A model generated the notes under the pieces. That model made no database searches. It was not told the DNA's origin and was given only the letters and a program-made list of their open reading frames with translations. Shown piece after piece: positions 15,872 through 23,538 of a stretch of DNA of 34,312 nt. Source of the DNA: Gammaproteobacteria bacterium (GTDB lineage: Bacteria; Pseudomonadota; Gammaproteobacteria; Steroidobacterales; XN24); assembly GCA_029287575.1 (NCBI GenBank), contig JARFQW010000003.1, positions 1 to 34,312 on the forward strand. The letters are read 5' to 3'. The position numbers and the translations under genes are program-made. The first letter of the stretch is position 1. Every line of letters starts with the position of its first letter.

Positions 15872-16249
15872 TCAGCCTCCGAAGGCGAGCTTGAGAACGG
15901 CGAAAATCCCGACGCCGGCCACGACGACGTGAGCGAACTGCAGCGCAACCCGGCCGAGGACCCGGGCGCTGCCCCGGGTGTAGTCCTCGACGACCACCTC
16001 GGTGCCAAGCAGCGAATGGTAGGCCGCCACACCCAGAAGAATGACCATGAGCACGGCATTGAGCGGCCTGCTCAGCCATCCGGAAACATCCGCACGGCTG
16101 GAAAGGTCAAGGCTCAGAAGCGCGAAGACGAACCAGATGCCCAGGAGCGCCAGGGCGACCGCGGTCACGCGCTGCGACCACCAGTGACCGGTCCCGCCCC
16201 CGGAGGATCCGAGGCCGAGTACCCGTCCAAGCGGCGTACGGAGGCTCAT
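15872..16249 (-). CDS. sdhD: succinate dehydrogenase membrane anchor subunit
   Basis: The 125-residue protein has three membrane helices (about residues 28-46, 61-82, 100-122) and the anchor motif GHWWSQRVTAVAL. AAYHSLLGTEVVVEDY contains H78, in the position of the heme b ligand region of SdhD. It helps form the quinone site and anchors SdhAB. The ATG at 16249 overlaps the sdhC stop as ATGA, and sdhA follows after 3 bases. Confidence 0.93.
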   Translation of the reverse strand: MSLRTPLGRVLGLGSSGGGTGHWWSQRVTAVALALLGIWFVFALLSLDLSSRADVSGWLSRPLNAVLMVILLGVAAYHSLLGTEVVVEDYTRGSARVLGRVALQFAHVVVAGVGIFAVLKLAFGG

Positions 16250-16638
16250 GCGCCACCTCCCATCCGGACCCCGAACCAGAACAGCACCGCCAGCACCGCC
16301 GCGGCGATGAGAACGAACTTTCCGGACCGGTTCACCTGCTCGATTTCAAAGCCGTGGCCGGTGTCCCAGATGAGGTGTCGAATCCCATTGAGGAAGTGGT
16401 AGAAAAAGGCAACCACCCAGGCGAACAGCAAAATCTGCACGGGCCAGCTCCCCAGCAGGCCGACGGCGTCCGCATACGCTCCCGGACCACCGGCGAGCGC
16501 TGTGAGCCAGTACACGAGGACACATAGCCCCGCCGCCATGAAAACGCCGCTGATGCGGTGTGAGATCGAAAGGACCGACGTAATCTGCGGACGGTAAACC
16601 TGCAGATGCGGTGAAAGCGGCCGATTGTCAGCAGCCAT
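16246..16638 (-). CDS. sdhC: succinate dehydrogenase cytochrome b556 subunit
   Basis: The 130-residue protein has three membrane helices and the typical motifs RPLSPHLQVYR, SISHRISGVFM and FFYHFLNGIRHLIWDTG, where H81 corresponds to the heme b ligand of SdhC. The ATG at 16638 has an AAGGAGGG stretch 11-17 bases upstream and a second purine run nearer. It is the first membrane subunit gene of the operon and lies 92 bases downstream of the SDHAF4-like gene. Confidence 0.96.
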   Translation of the reverse strand: MAADNRPLSPHLQVYRPQITSVLSISHRISGVFMAAGLCVLVYWLTALAGGPGAYADAVGLLGSWPVQILLFAWVVAFFYHFLNGIRHLIWDTGHGFEIEQVNRSGKFVLIAAAVLAVLFWFGVRMGGGA

Positions 16639-16684
16639 GCCCTTTGACCCTCCTTCGAGGCCAAGCCTTGTTCATGTTTTTCGT

Positions 16685-16715
16685 GAAAACCGGTCAGAAC
16701 GGATGCCCTGACCAG
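16685..16715 (-). terminator. weak hairpin with short U run between the SDHAF4-like gene and sdhC
   Basis: The minus strand reads CTGGTCAG, a 10-base loop, CTGACCGG (16690-16715), a stem of up to 8 pairs with one G-U, followed by TTTTC. It starts 15 bases after the stop of the SDHAF4-like gene. The U run is short and interrupted, so it may attenuate rather than stop transcription into sdhC. Low confidence. Confidence 0.35.
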
Positions 16716-16730
16716 CGATGTTTCGCGCAC

Positions 16731-16910
16731 TCAGAAGTCGATGCACCTGCCGTTCTTCTCCCAGTCCCCATAGCGTGTGGGCTCAGGGCCCGGCCGGCCG
16801 CCGATCTCCCTCGGCCGCTCCGTCTCCGGTTCCTGACCGGTCTCCGAATCCGCCTCGGATCGGTCCTTCGGGGGATCGGGCTGCTTCGTGTCCACGGGTT
16901 CGTCTTGCAT
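16731..16910 (-). CDS. SDHAF4-like (DUF1674) succinate dehydrogenase assembly factor
   Basis: This 59-residue open frame begins MQDEPVDTKQPDPPKDRSEA, has a low-complexity acidic and Pro-rich N-terminal half, and ends GPEPTRYGDWEKNGRCIDF. That C-terminal signature (GPEPTRYGDWE-x-x-G-R-x-x-D-F) is the hallmark of the DUF1674 family, which contains eukaryotic SDHAF4. SDHAF4 binds the flavinylated SdhA homologue and promotes its pairing with the iron-sulfur subunit; the same role here is inferred. It is the first gene in the direction of sdhCDAB-sdhE and shares a 48-base divergent gap with cls. The ATG at 16910 has only a weak ribosome site. It is easy to miss by automatic annotation because of its size. 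Confidence 0.85.
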   Translation of the reverse strand: MQDEPVDTKQPDPPKDRSEADSETGQEPETERPREIGGRPGPEPTRYGDWEKNGRCIDF

Positions 16911-16958
16911 AGCACCATAGTTTGCCAGAACCCCCCGTTGGATGCATTGTCCCCGTTC

Positions 16959-18431
16959 ATGAACGAATCGCTGGCGGGTCTCGAACTCACGGAACTCCTG
17001 GGCTGGATCACGCTGGTCGCGGTCGCCCTCTATCCCCTGCTCGTGGTGGCGCTCGGAATCCGGATCGTGACCAGTCAGCGCACGTCCGGCGGCGCCCTGG
17101 CGTGGCTGTTCCTGCTCCTGCTGCTGCCCGTCGCCGGGCCCGTGCTTTATCTGTGGTTCGGGGAAAGCCGCATTGGCCGCAGGCGCAAGACGCAGGCAGA
17201 GCGAAATCTCGACGCCTATCACGCGTGGGTGCGCCAGATCCCGGCGGACCACAAAACGGTGCCCGAGGAGCTGGGCCCGACCGTGGCCGGTTTCACACGC
17301 CTCGTGGAAAACACGATCTCGGTTCCCGCGCTGACCGGCAATCAGCTGGAACTGATCGCCTCCACCGGCGCGATGTTCGATGCGATTGTCGACGCCATCA
17401 ACGGCGCAACGCGCTTCTGCTTCCTCGAATATTACATATGGTTCGAAGGGGGCAGGGCCGACGACGTGGCGGCCGCGCTGATGGCCGCCGCTCGACGCGG
17501 AGTCGACTGCCGGGTTCTGGTCGATGCCGTCGGCAGCTCCAAGTTCCTGGGCGGCCGGAAAGCCAGCGAAATGCAGGCAGCGGGCGTGCGGATTCGCGCC
17601 TGTCTGGCCGTCGGTCCGGTCAGGATGTGGTTTTCGCGCATGGACATCCGGAATCATCGCAAACTGGTGGCCGTCGACAGCTCGCTGGCGATCACCGGAA
17701 GCCTCAACATGGCGGATCCGGCCTGGTTCAAGCAGGACGCCGGGGTGGGCGAATGGGTGGATGCCATCACCTGCATTCGCGGCCCGGTCGCCGGTCTGCT
17801 GGCCGGTGTCTTCGCGTGGGACTGGTCCGTCGAGACCGGGCAGCCCCTTGCCGATTTACGGATCAGCGGTGACCGGCCGGGCTCCAGTCCCGTTCAGCTC
17901 ATTCCATCCGGGCCCGTACCCGCGGGGGGCACGGTCAGAAAACCCGTCCTGGCCGGCATCTATGCCGCCCGGGAAGAGCTGATCCTCACAACTCCCTATT
18001 TCGTACCTGACGAAAGCCTGATCCTGGCCCTGACCAGCGCGGCGCAGCGCGGTGTCCGAACCCACCTGGTGCTCCCGCGGCACGTCGACTCCACCCTGGT
18101 CCGCCTGGCCGCGCGCCACTATATCGACGAACTGCTCCAGGCAGGTGTCCAGGTGCACCTCTTCGGAGACGGGCTGCTTCACACCAAGAGCGCGACGGTG
18201 GATGGAGTATCTGCCTTTTTTGGCAGCCTGAACCTGGATATGCGGAGCCTGTGGCTGAATTTCGAACTGTCCATGGCCGTGTATGATTCCCAGTTCACCA
18301 GAGCCCTGAGAGAGTTGCAGATGAACTACATCGAGCGCAGCGACACGGTGGATGTCGCCCGCTTCGGCAATCGGTCGTCGGTCTCCCGTCTCGCCGAGGC
18401 CGTGGCCCGGCTGTTCAGCCCGATCTTGTGA
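16959..18431 (+). CDS. cls: cardiolipin synthase (phospholipase D superfamily)
   Basis: The 490-residue protein makes cardiolipin by phosphatidyl transfer. Two N-terminal membrane helices (residues 14-36 and 46-66) precede two phospholipase D domains with HxKx4D motifs: H233-R-K235-x4-D240 (NHRKLVAVD, followed by ITGSLN) and H408-T-K410-x4-D415 (HTKSATVD, followed by FFGSLNLDMRS). Layout and size match ClsA-type synthases. The frame is open upstream to 16611, but that part is antisense to sdhC and the SDHAF4-like gene; ATG at 16959 is chosen although no clear ribosome site precedes it (TTG at 16938 or 16947 are alternatives). Confidence 0.95.
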   Translation: MNESLAGLELTELLGWITLVAVALYPLLVVALGIRIVTSQRTSGGALAWLFLLLLLPVAGPVLYLWFGESRIGRRRKTQAERNLDAYHAWVRQIPADHKTVPEELGPTVAGFTRLVENTISVPALTGNQLELIASTGAMFDAIVDAINGATRFCFLEYYIWFEGGRADDVAAALMAAARRGVDCRVLVDAVGSSKFLGGRKASEMQAAGVRIRACLAVGPVRMWFSRMDIRNHRKLVAVDSSLAITGSLNMADPAWFKQDAGVGEWVDAITCIRGPVAGLLAGVFAWDWSVETGQPLADLRISGDRPGSSPVQLIPSGPVPAGGTVRKPVLAGIYAAREELILTTPYFVPDESLILALTSAAQRGVRTHLVLPRHVDSTLVRLAARHYIDELLQAGVQVHLFGDGLLHTKSATVDGVSAFFGSLNLDMRSLWLNFELSMAVYDSQFTRALRELQMNYIERSDTVDVARFGNRSSVSRLAEAVARLFSPIL

Positions 18432-18474
18432 GCTTTCGACAGGCACGTTTTCGCAGGCGAGGAGCGCAGACCCG

Positions 18475-19287
18475 ATGACCCGCATAGCGAAACTGGACCA
18501 TTTGTCCGTAGTCTCGATCACCGGCGCGGACGCCGGGACGTTTCTCCAGTCACAGCTTTCCGCGAACCTCGAGGCGCCTGACACGGGCGTTGCAAGAATC
18601 ACGAGCTGGAACTCGGCCGCCGGAAAGACCATTGCAAGCCCGTGGCTGATGGGTGAGCGCGCCGGATCGCACATCCTGATTCTGCCGTCGAGCCTGACCG
18701 AGGTCGTCGTGAAGCGACTGCGCATGTTTGTACTGCGCAGCCGCGTCAGCATCGACATCGCGAGCGACCTGGGGGTGTTCGGCACGAGCGACGCTGAACT
18801 CCAGCCGGAAGGCACGGTAGCCGCGGCGGTACCGGACGGAGAACGGCCGCGCCGGCTGTTCGTCGCGGACGCTGCATTCGGGCCGACGGATGCCTCCGGG
18901 GAGGCATTGGTGTGGTGGCGGGAGGCAGATCTTCGTGCCGGTCTGCCCCAGGTCTATCCGCAGACCAGCGAGAAGTTCATTCCGCAGATGCTCAACCTGG
19001 ACGTGCTCGGCGGTGTCAGTTTCGACAAGGGCTGCTACCCGGGACAGGAGGTCATTGCGCGGGCCCGATACCTGGGCCGTGTCAAACGGCGAATGCACCT
19101 CTTTTCCGGGCGGGGGCTCGAGATGCCGTCGACGGGAGGCCCTCTCGGCGACCTGCCGTCCAGCACGGTGGTGGACGCCTGCGAGTCGGACAGTGGATGG
19201 CTGGCCCTGGCGGTCCTGCCCGGACTGCCGGAGGCCCTGCCCGCCGGCATCGAGGCCGTGCCGCTGCCGTACTCGCTGCCGGACTGA
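18475..19287 (+). CDS. ygfZ: folate-binding protein YgfZ
   Basis: The 270-residue protein resembles the T-protein of glycine cleavage and belongs to the YgfZ family, which uses folate to support iron-sulfur enzymes such as MiaB. The family signature KGCYPGQE is at residues 185-192, within GGVSFDKGCYPGQEVIARAR. The N-terminus (LSVVSITGADAGTFLQSQLSAN) also matches. The frame is open earlier, into cls, but ATG at 18475 is preceded by GAGGAG and starts in family register. In E. coli ygfZ also neighbours sdhE-ygfX, so the proximity to the SDH locus is a conserved theme. Confidence 0.94.
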   Translation: MTRIAKLDHLSVVSITGADAGTFLQSQLSANLEAPDTGVARITSWNSAAGKTIASPWLMGERAGSHILILPSSLTEVVVKRLRMFVLRSRVSIDIASDLGVFGTSDAELQPEGTVAAAVPDGERPRRLFVADAAFGPTDASGEALVWWREADLRAGLPQVYPQTSEKFIPQMLNLDVLGGVSFDKGCYPGQEVIARARYLGRVKRRMHLFSGRGLEMPSTGGPLGDLPSSTVVDACESDSGWLALAVLPGLPEALPAGIEAVPLPYSLPD

Positions 19288-19429
19288 TCTTCAGCCGGTT
19301 CCAACCCCCGCCACATCCGATGCATGTCCGGCGGCTGTGTCGGTCCGGCAGATCAAGAATCAAGAGAGTCACACGATAGGGTACAGAACGTTTCTCGCTC
19401 CAAAGGAAGGCCTTGCCGGCATCTCTTTC

Positions 19430-20704
19430 ATGAAGACACTCGCTCGCCGAACGGCAATGGTTCTTGTATCCAGTCTGCTCGCCCTGCCCGGCGCGGCGGC
19501 GCTCGCGGAAACCAAACAAGCCCTAAATGCGCTGACCGAGGCTGCCAGGAAACATCGATCCCGGCTGAATTACGACGGCACAGTGTTCGCGGGTCCGGCG
19601 CTGGCCAAACTCAAGGCGGCGGCCCGGGAATCTCAATTCTTCCTGATCGGCGAGGAACACGGGATCGCCGAGAATCCGAAGCTCGCGGCACAGTTGTTTG
19701 CGACCCTCGTCGCCGACGGCTACGAGAAACTGGTGATCGAGGTCTCGCCGCCGATGGCGGCAATACTTGATGCCGCCACCAGAGCCGACGGGGTCGACGG
19801 CCTTCGCCATCTGTTCGCCTCGCCCGGCGGCGAACCGGCTTTCTTCGGCATGCAGGAAGAAGCTGAACTGCTGGCCACCGCGCGCGCGGCGCTGCCCGAG
19901 GCCGCGGAAGTCTTCTGGGGCGTGGACTACGAAGTAGCCAGCGACCGACCGCTGCTGCGGCAATTACAGGCCTTTGACCGGCCGGCGGACAGTGATGCGC
20001 CTCTGAGCGTTTTGGCTGCTGCTTCGGACGCCGCCTGGACCCGGTATGACGACACGGGCGACCCAGGCTACATTTTTGGTTTTTCGGGAGACCCCGCGCT
20101 CGTCCGCGCCGTCGAAAATACCTGGCCCGGTCCCGATGCAAGAGCGGCATGGATTCTCGATACGCTGAGGTCGACACTGGAAATAAACCAGCTCTGGGTG
20201 CAGGGACGCGCATGGCAATCGAACATGCACCGAGCCGGATTGCTGCGCTCGAATTTCCTTCGCCACTGGCGCAGCGCAACCCGCGATGGCGGGCCCCCGA
20301 AAGTCATGGTCAAACTCGGCGGCAACCACGTCGTTCGCGGCAAGAACATGACCGGCACATTCGATCTGGGAACACTGTTGCCCGAAATCGCCGCTAGCGA
20401 GGGCAGCCGCAGCGTTTCGGTGCTTGTCCTGCCGGGTCCGGAGTCGATGGTCGCCGTGCTGAACCCGGCCACCTGGTCCTACGAGCCGAAGCCCGCCAAG
20501 GACCGGTATGCGCTGGGTCTGGAAGGCCTGGTCGACGCCGCCTTCACGGACGCATTCACGTTGATTGATCTGGCTCCGCTTCGGCCGATGGTCGGAGCGG
20601 GAAATGAGAAATACGGCACGCCAGTCGCCCGCGTCGTGCACGGCTTCGACATGCTGCTGGTCATGTCGCAATCCACGCCGGCATCGGAACTGGCGCACGA
20701 CTGA
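19430..20704 (+). CDS. secreted Tiki/TraB/EreA/ChaN-superfamily-like protein
   Basis: The 424-residue protein begins MKTLARRTAMVLVSSLLALP and has a signal peptide likely cut after residue 26 (AAALA then ETK). The mature part contains FFLIGEEHGIAENPK with G74-E-E-H77, IEVSPPMAA with E104, FGMQEEAELLATAR, WGVDYEVASDRPLLRQL, and VMVKLGGNHVVRG with G297-G-N-H300. Two GX2H motifs plus a conserved Glu are the mark of the superfamily that joins TIKI proteases, TraB, erythromycin esterases and the heme-binding ChaN. Which activity applies is unknown. The start is ATG at 19430; it lacks a close ribosome site (AAGGAAGG is 19 bases upstream). It is the last plus-strand gene before the convergent lysS. 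Confidence 0.65.
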   Translation: MKTLARRTAMVLVSSLLALPGAAALAETKQALNALTEAARKHRSRLNYDGTVFAGPALAKLKAAARESQFFLIGEEHGIAENPKLAAQLFATLVADGYEKLVIEVSPPMAAILDAATRADGVDGLRHLFASPGGEPAFFGMQEEAELLATARAALPEAAEVFWGVDYEVASDRPLLRQLQAFDRPADSDAPLSVLAAASDAAWTRYDDTGDPGYIFGFSGDPALVRAVENTWPGPDARAAWILDTLRSTLEINQLWVQGRAWQSNMHRAGLLRSNFLRHWRSATRDGGPPKVMVKLGGNHVVRGKNMTGTFDLGTLLPEIAASEGSRSVSVLVLPGPESMVAVLNPATWSYEPKPAKDRYALGLEGLVDAAFTDAFTLIDLAPLRPMVGAGNEKYGTPVARVVHGFDMLLVMSQSTPASELAHD

Positions 20705-20775
20705 GACGTGCCGCGGCGGTCACTGCGCCGATGCACCCCTGCCGGGTCGGGGCTGTTGCGTGCCGGCCCGCAGTC

Positions 20776-20789
20776 AGAGCCGAGGCTCT
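20776..20789. other. small inverted repeat in the convergent gap before lysS end
   Basis: The 125-base gap between the secreted protein gene and the lysS stop holds AGAGC-CGAG-GCTCT, a perfect 5-bp stem with a 4-base loop. It is symmetrical so could work on either strand, but no T run follows on either side. It is the only terminator-like structure I see in this convergent region. Weak evidence. Confidence 0.3.
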
Positions 20790-20829
20790 TCGCGCCGCCT
20801 AAAGACACGGATGTTGGGATCGGTGACAC

Positions 20830-22320
20830 CTATGAATCCGCCTCCGGGCGCATGTGCGGAAAAAGCAGCACGTCACGAATGGACGGCGAATCCGTCAGGA
20901 ACATGGCCAGGCGATCCATGCCCACACCCAGGCCGCCGGTCGGCGCCATCCCGTACTCCAGAGCCCGTATATAGTCGGCATCGTAGAACATCGCCTCTTC
21001 GTCGCCGTCGCTCTTGCGGGCCACCTGCGCCCGGAAGCGCGCCGCCTGCTCCTCCGGGTCATTGAGTTCGGAGAAGCCGTTGGCGATTTCCCGGCCCGCA
21101 AGGAACAACTCGAACCGGTCGGTCAGAAACTCGTCGCCCGGACGGGCCCGGGCGAGCGGCGAAACCTCGGCGGGGAAGCCGGTCACGAACACCGGCTGCT
21201 GAAGCAGCGGTTCGACGGTTTTCTCGAAGACGTCCGCCAGCAGTTTTCCCGCGCCCTCACCACCAGTCAGGTGGACGCCGGCCGACTCCGCCAGCGACCG
21301 AAGATAGACGGCGTCACGAAGCCTGGACGGGTCGGTTTCCGGAACCGCTTCCGCCACCAGCTCCTCCATGCTTGCCCTGCGGAAAGCGGGTCGAAGGTCG
21401 TACTCGGCGCCCTGAAACTCCACCCGGGCCTTCCCGAGCAGGCCACGGGCCAGGCAGCGGATCAACTCCTCGGTAAGGTCCATCATTTCGTCGCAGTCCG
21501 CGTAGGCCCGGTAGAGCTCCAGCATCGTGAATTCCGGGTTGTGCCGGGTCGACAAACCCTCGTTACGGAAATTTCGGTTTATCTCGTAAACCCGCTCGAA
21601 GCCGCCGACTACCAGGCGCTTGAGGAACAGTTCCGGAGCGATTCTCAGGTACATGTCCAGGTCCAGGGCGTTGTGGTGGGTTACGAACGGTCGGGCGTTC
21701 GCGCCACCGGGCAGAGTCTGCATCATGGGCGTCTCCACCTCGAGAAAACCGCGGCTGTCCAGATACTGCCGCGTCAGCGAAATCATGCGGCTGCGCTGAC
21801 GGAATATTTCGCGGCTTTCCTCGCTCATGATGAGATCGAGATAGCGCTGCCGGTAGCGGGTTTCCGTGTCGGCGAGCCCGTGAAATTTTTCCGGCAGGGG
21901 CCGCAGGGATTTGGCAAGCAGGCGAATCTCGGCGGCCCGGACGGTGAGCTCACCGGTGCGGGTCTTGAACAACGTGCCGGTCGCACCCACGATATCGCCC
22001 ACGTCCCAGGTCTTGAAGCCCTGGTACACGCCCTCGGGCAACGCATCGCGTTCGAGAAACAGCTGAATGTCGCCGCTGACGTCATTCAGACGCACGAAAC
22101 TGGCTTTGCCCATGACCCGCTTGGCCATCATGCGTCCGGCCACCGACACGCTGATGCCGCGCGCCTCCAGAACCTCGTTTTCCAGGCCGCCGTACGTGCA
22201 GGACAACTCCGCGGCGACCGCCGTCTTGCGGAAGTCGTTCGGATACGCCTGTCCCGCTTCGCGCAGCTTGTCCAGCTTGGCCCGCCGCTCGGCGATCAGT
22301 CGATTCTCGTCATGGTCCAT
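20830..22320 (-). CDS. lysS: lysyl-tRNA synthetase (class II)
   Basis: The 496-residue enzyme charges tRNA-Lys. The N-terminal OB-fold anticodon-binding domain spans about residues 60-150 ([19 protein letters not shown]). Class II motif 1 is near [22 protein letters not shown], motif 2 is in [20 protein letters not shown], and motif 3 is [21 protein letters not shown]. The frame is open 48 codons upstream into prfB, but ATG at 22320 ([20 protein letters not shown]) matches LysS. It starts 22 bases after the prfB stop, the conserved prfB-lysS pair. Confidence 0.97.
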   Translation of the reverse strand: MDHDENRLIAERRAKLDKLREAGQAYPNDFRKTAVAAELSCTYGGLENEVLEARGISVSVAGRMMAKRVMGKASFVRLNDVSGDIQLFLERDALPEGVYQGFKTWDVGDIVGATGTLFKTRTGELTVRAAEIRLLAKSLRPLPEKFHGLADTETRYRQRYLDLIMSEESREIFRQRSRMISLTRQYLDSRGFLEVETPMMQTLPGGANARPFVTHHNALDLDMYLRIAPELFLKRLVVGGFERVYEINRNFRNEGLSTRHNPEFTMLELYRAYADCDEMMDLTEELIRCLARGLLGKARVEFQGAEYDLRPAFRRASMEELVAEAVPETDPSRLRDAVYLRSLAESAGVHLTGGEGAGKLLADVFEKTVEPLLQQPVFVTGFPAEVSPLARARPGDEFLTDRFELFLAGREIANGFSELNDPEEQAARFRAQVARKSDGDEEAMFYDADYIRALEYGMAPTGGLGVGMDRLAMFLTDSPSIRDVLLFPHMRPEADS

Positions 22321-22342
22321 AGGGCGTGTCCCGTGCGTGCTT

Positions 22343-23438
22343 CTAGAGCCCCTGCTTGAGGCTGGCTTCGATGAAGGGGCCGATCTGTCCGTCCAGAACG
22401 GACTGCGTGTTGCCAATCTCGACGCCGGTCCGCAGATCCTTGATCCGCGACTGATCGAGCACATACGAGCGGATCTGGCTGCCCCAGCCGATGTCGGCCT
22501 TGGTGTCTTCCACGGCCTGAGCCTGGGCGCGGCGCTCGGCCATTTCCCGCTCGTAGAGCCGGGCCTTGAGCTGCTTCATGGCGGTCGCCTTGTTCTTGTG
22601 CTGCGAGCGGTCGTTCTGGCACTGAACCACGATGCCGGTCGGATTGTGGGTGATACGGACAGCAGACTCGGTGCGGTTGACATGCTGGCCACCCGCGCCG
22701 CTGGCGCGGTAGACATCAATACGCAGGTCCGCCGGATTGATCTCGATGTCCACGTTGTCATCCACCTCGGGAGATACGAACACGGCGGCAAATGACGTGT
22801 GGCGCCGGTTACCGGAATCGAAGGGCGATTTCCTGACCAGCCGGTGCACGCCGGTTTCCGTGCGCAGCCAACCGTAGGCGTATTCACCGTCAACCCGGAT
22901 CGTCGCGCTCTTGATCCCCGCCACGTCGCCCGGGGACGCCTCGATCAGCTCCATGCCGAACCCCTGGGCCTCGCCCCAGCGCAGGTACATCCGCAGCAGC
23001 ATTTCCGCCCAGTCCTGTGCCTCGGTGCCACCGGAACCGGCCTGAATATCGACAAAGGCATTGGCTGCGTCCATTTCCCCGGAAAACATCCGGCGAAACT
23101 CCATCTTTTCCAGCTCGGCCTGGGCGCCGGCGAGGTCCGCCTCGACTTCGGCCAGCGTGTCGGCATCTTCTTCGGCAACGGCCATTTCAAGGAGCTCGGC
23201 GGATTCGGCCACCGTGGAATCCAGCCGCTCCAGCCCGAGAACTACGGCCTCCAGACGGGCTCTCTCCCGGCCGAGGTCCTGGGCCCGATCGGGGTCGTTC
23301 CAGACATCGGGAGACTCGAGCTCACGCTGGATTTCCTCCAGGCGCTCCTGCTTGGCAGGGTAGTCAAAGATACCCCCTCAGGGCATCGGCCCTGTCGCGC
23401 AGGTCCGCAACCTGCTGACGAATCTGGGTTATCTCCAT
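22343..23438 (-). CDS. prfB: peptide chain release factor 2 (with programmed +1 frameshift)
   Basis: RF2 terminates translation at UGA and UAA. The first 24 codons from ATG 23438 ([20 protein letters not shown] then RGYL) end in an in-frame TGA; a +1 shift at CTT-TGA-C continues [13 protein letters not shown], giving 364 residues, the normal size. The codon-recognition tripeptide SPF is in [15 protein letters not shown] and the peptidyl-hydrolysis motif GGQ is in [22 protein letters not shown] ribosome site is 7 bases before the ATG. It lies between recJ and lysS, the common gammaproteobacterial order. Confidence 0.98.
23364..23378 (-). promoter_or_regulatory. prfB programmed +1 frameshift site
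   Basis: The minus strand reads AGGGGG TAT CTT TGA C across 23378-23363. The AGGGGG is an internal Shine-Dalgarno-like stimulator, CTT is the slippery codon and TGA the in-frame stop. This is the same arrangement as in E. coli prfB. When RF2 is scarce the ribosome pauses at TGA and shifts +1 to read GAC, so RF2 controls its own synthesis. Confidence 0.97.
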
Positions 23439-23485
23439 GAAACGGTCTCCGTGGCGGACTGAACCGCAGCCTGACAAAGCGCGCA

Positions 23486-23512
23486 ATTCTATCACGCCCC
23501 ATGCAGGTCCAA
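23486..23512 (-). promoter_or_regulatory. candidate prfB promoter
   Basis: Between recJ and prfB the minus strand has TTGGAC (complement of 23507-23512), a 15-base spacer, and TGATAGAAT, an extended -10 (TGn plus TAGAAT, complement of 23486-23491). The spacer is short, but an extended -10 tolerates a poor -35. The start would be near 23479, about 40 bases upstream of the prfB ATG. Confidence 0.5.
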
Positions 23513-23538
23513 GACACCCGGAGCAGCCGCCCAGAACC

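Noticed and set aside
14675..16402. A 575-codon plus-strand frame opposite sdhA, sdhD and sdhC
   Set aside because: It is antisense to three well-recognised genes; long antisense frames are common in high-GC DNA and it shows no motif.
16911..16958. Divergent promoters between the SDHAF4-like gene and cls
   Set aside because: A promoter is expected here, but I could not find a hexamer pair with proper spacing in either direction, so none is annotated.
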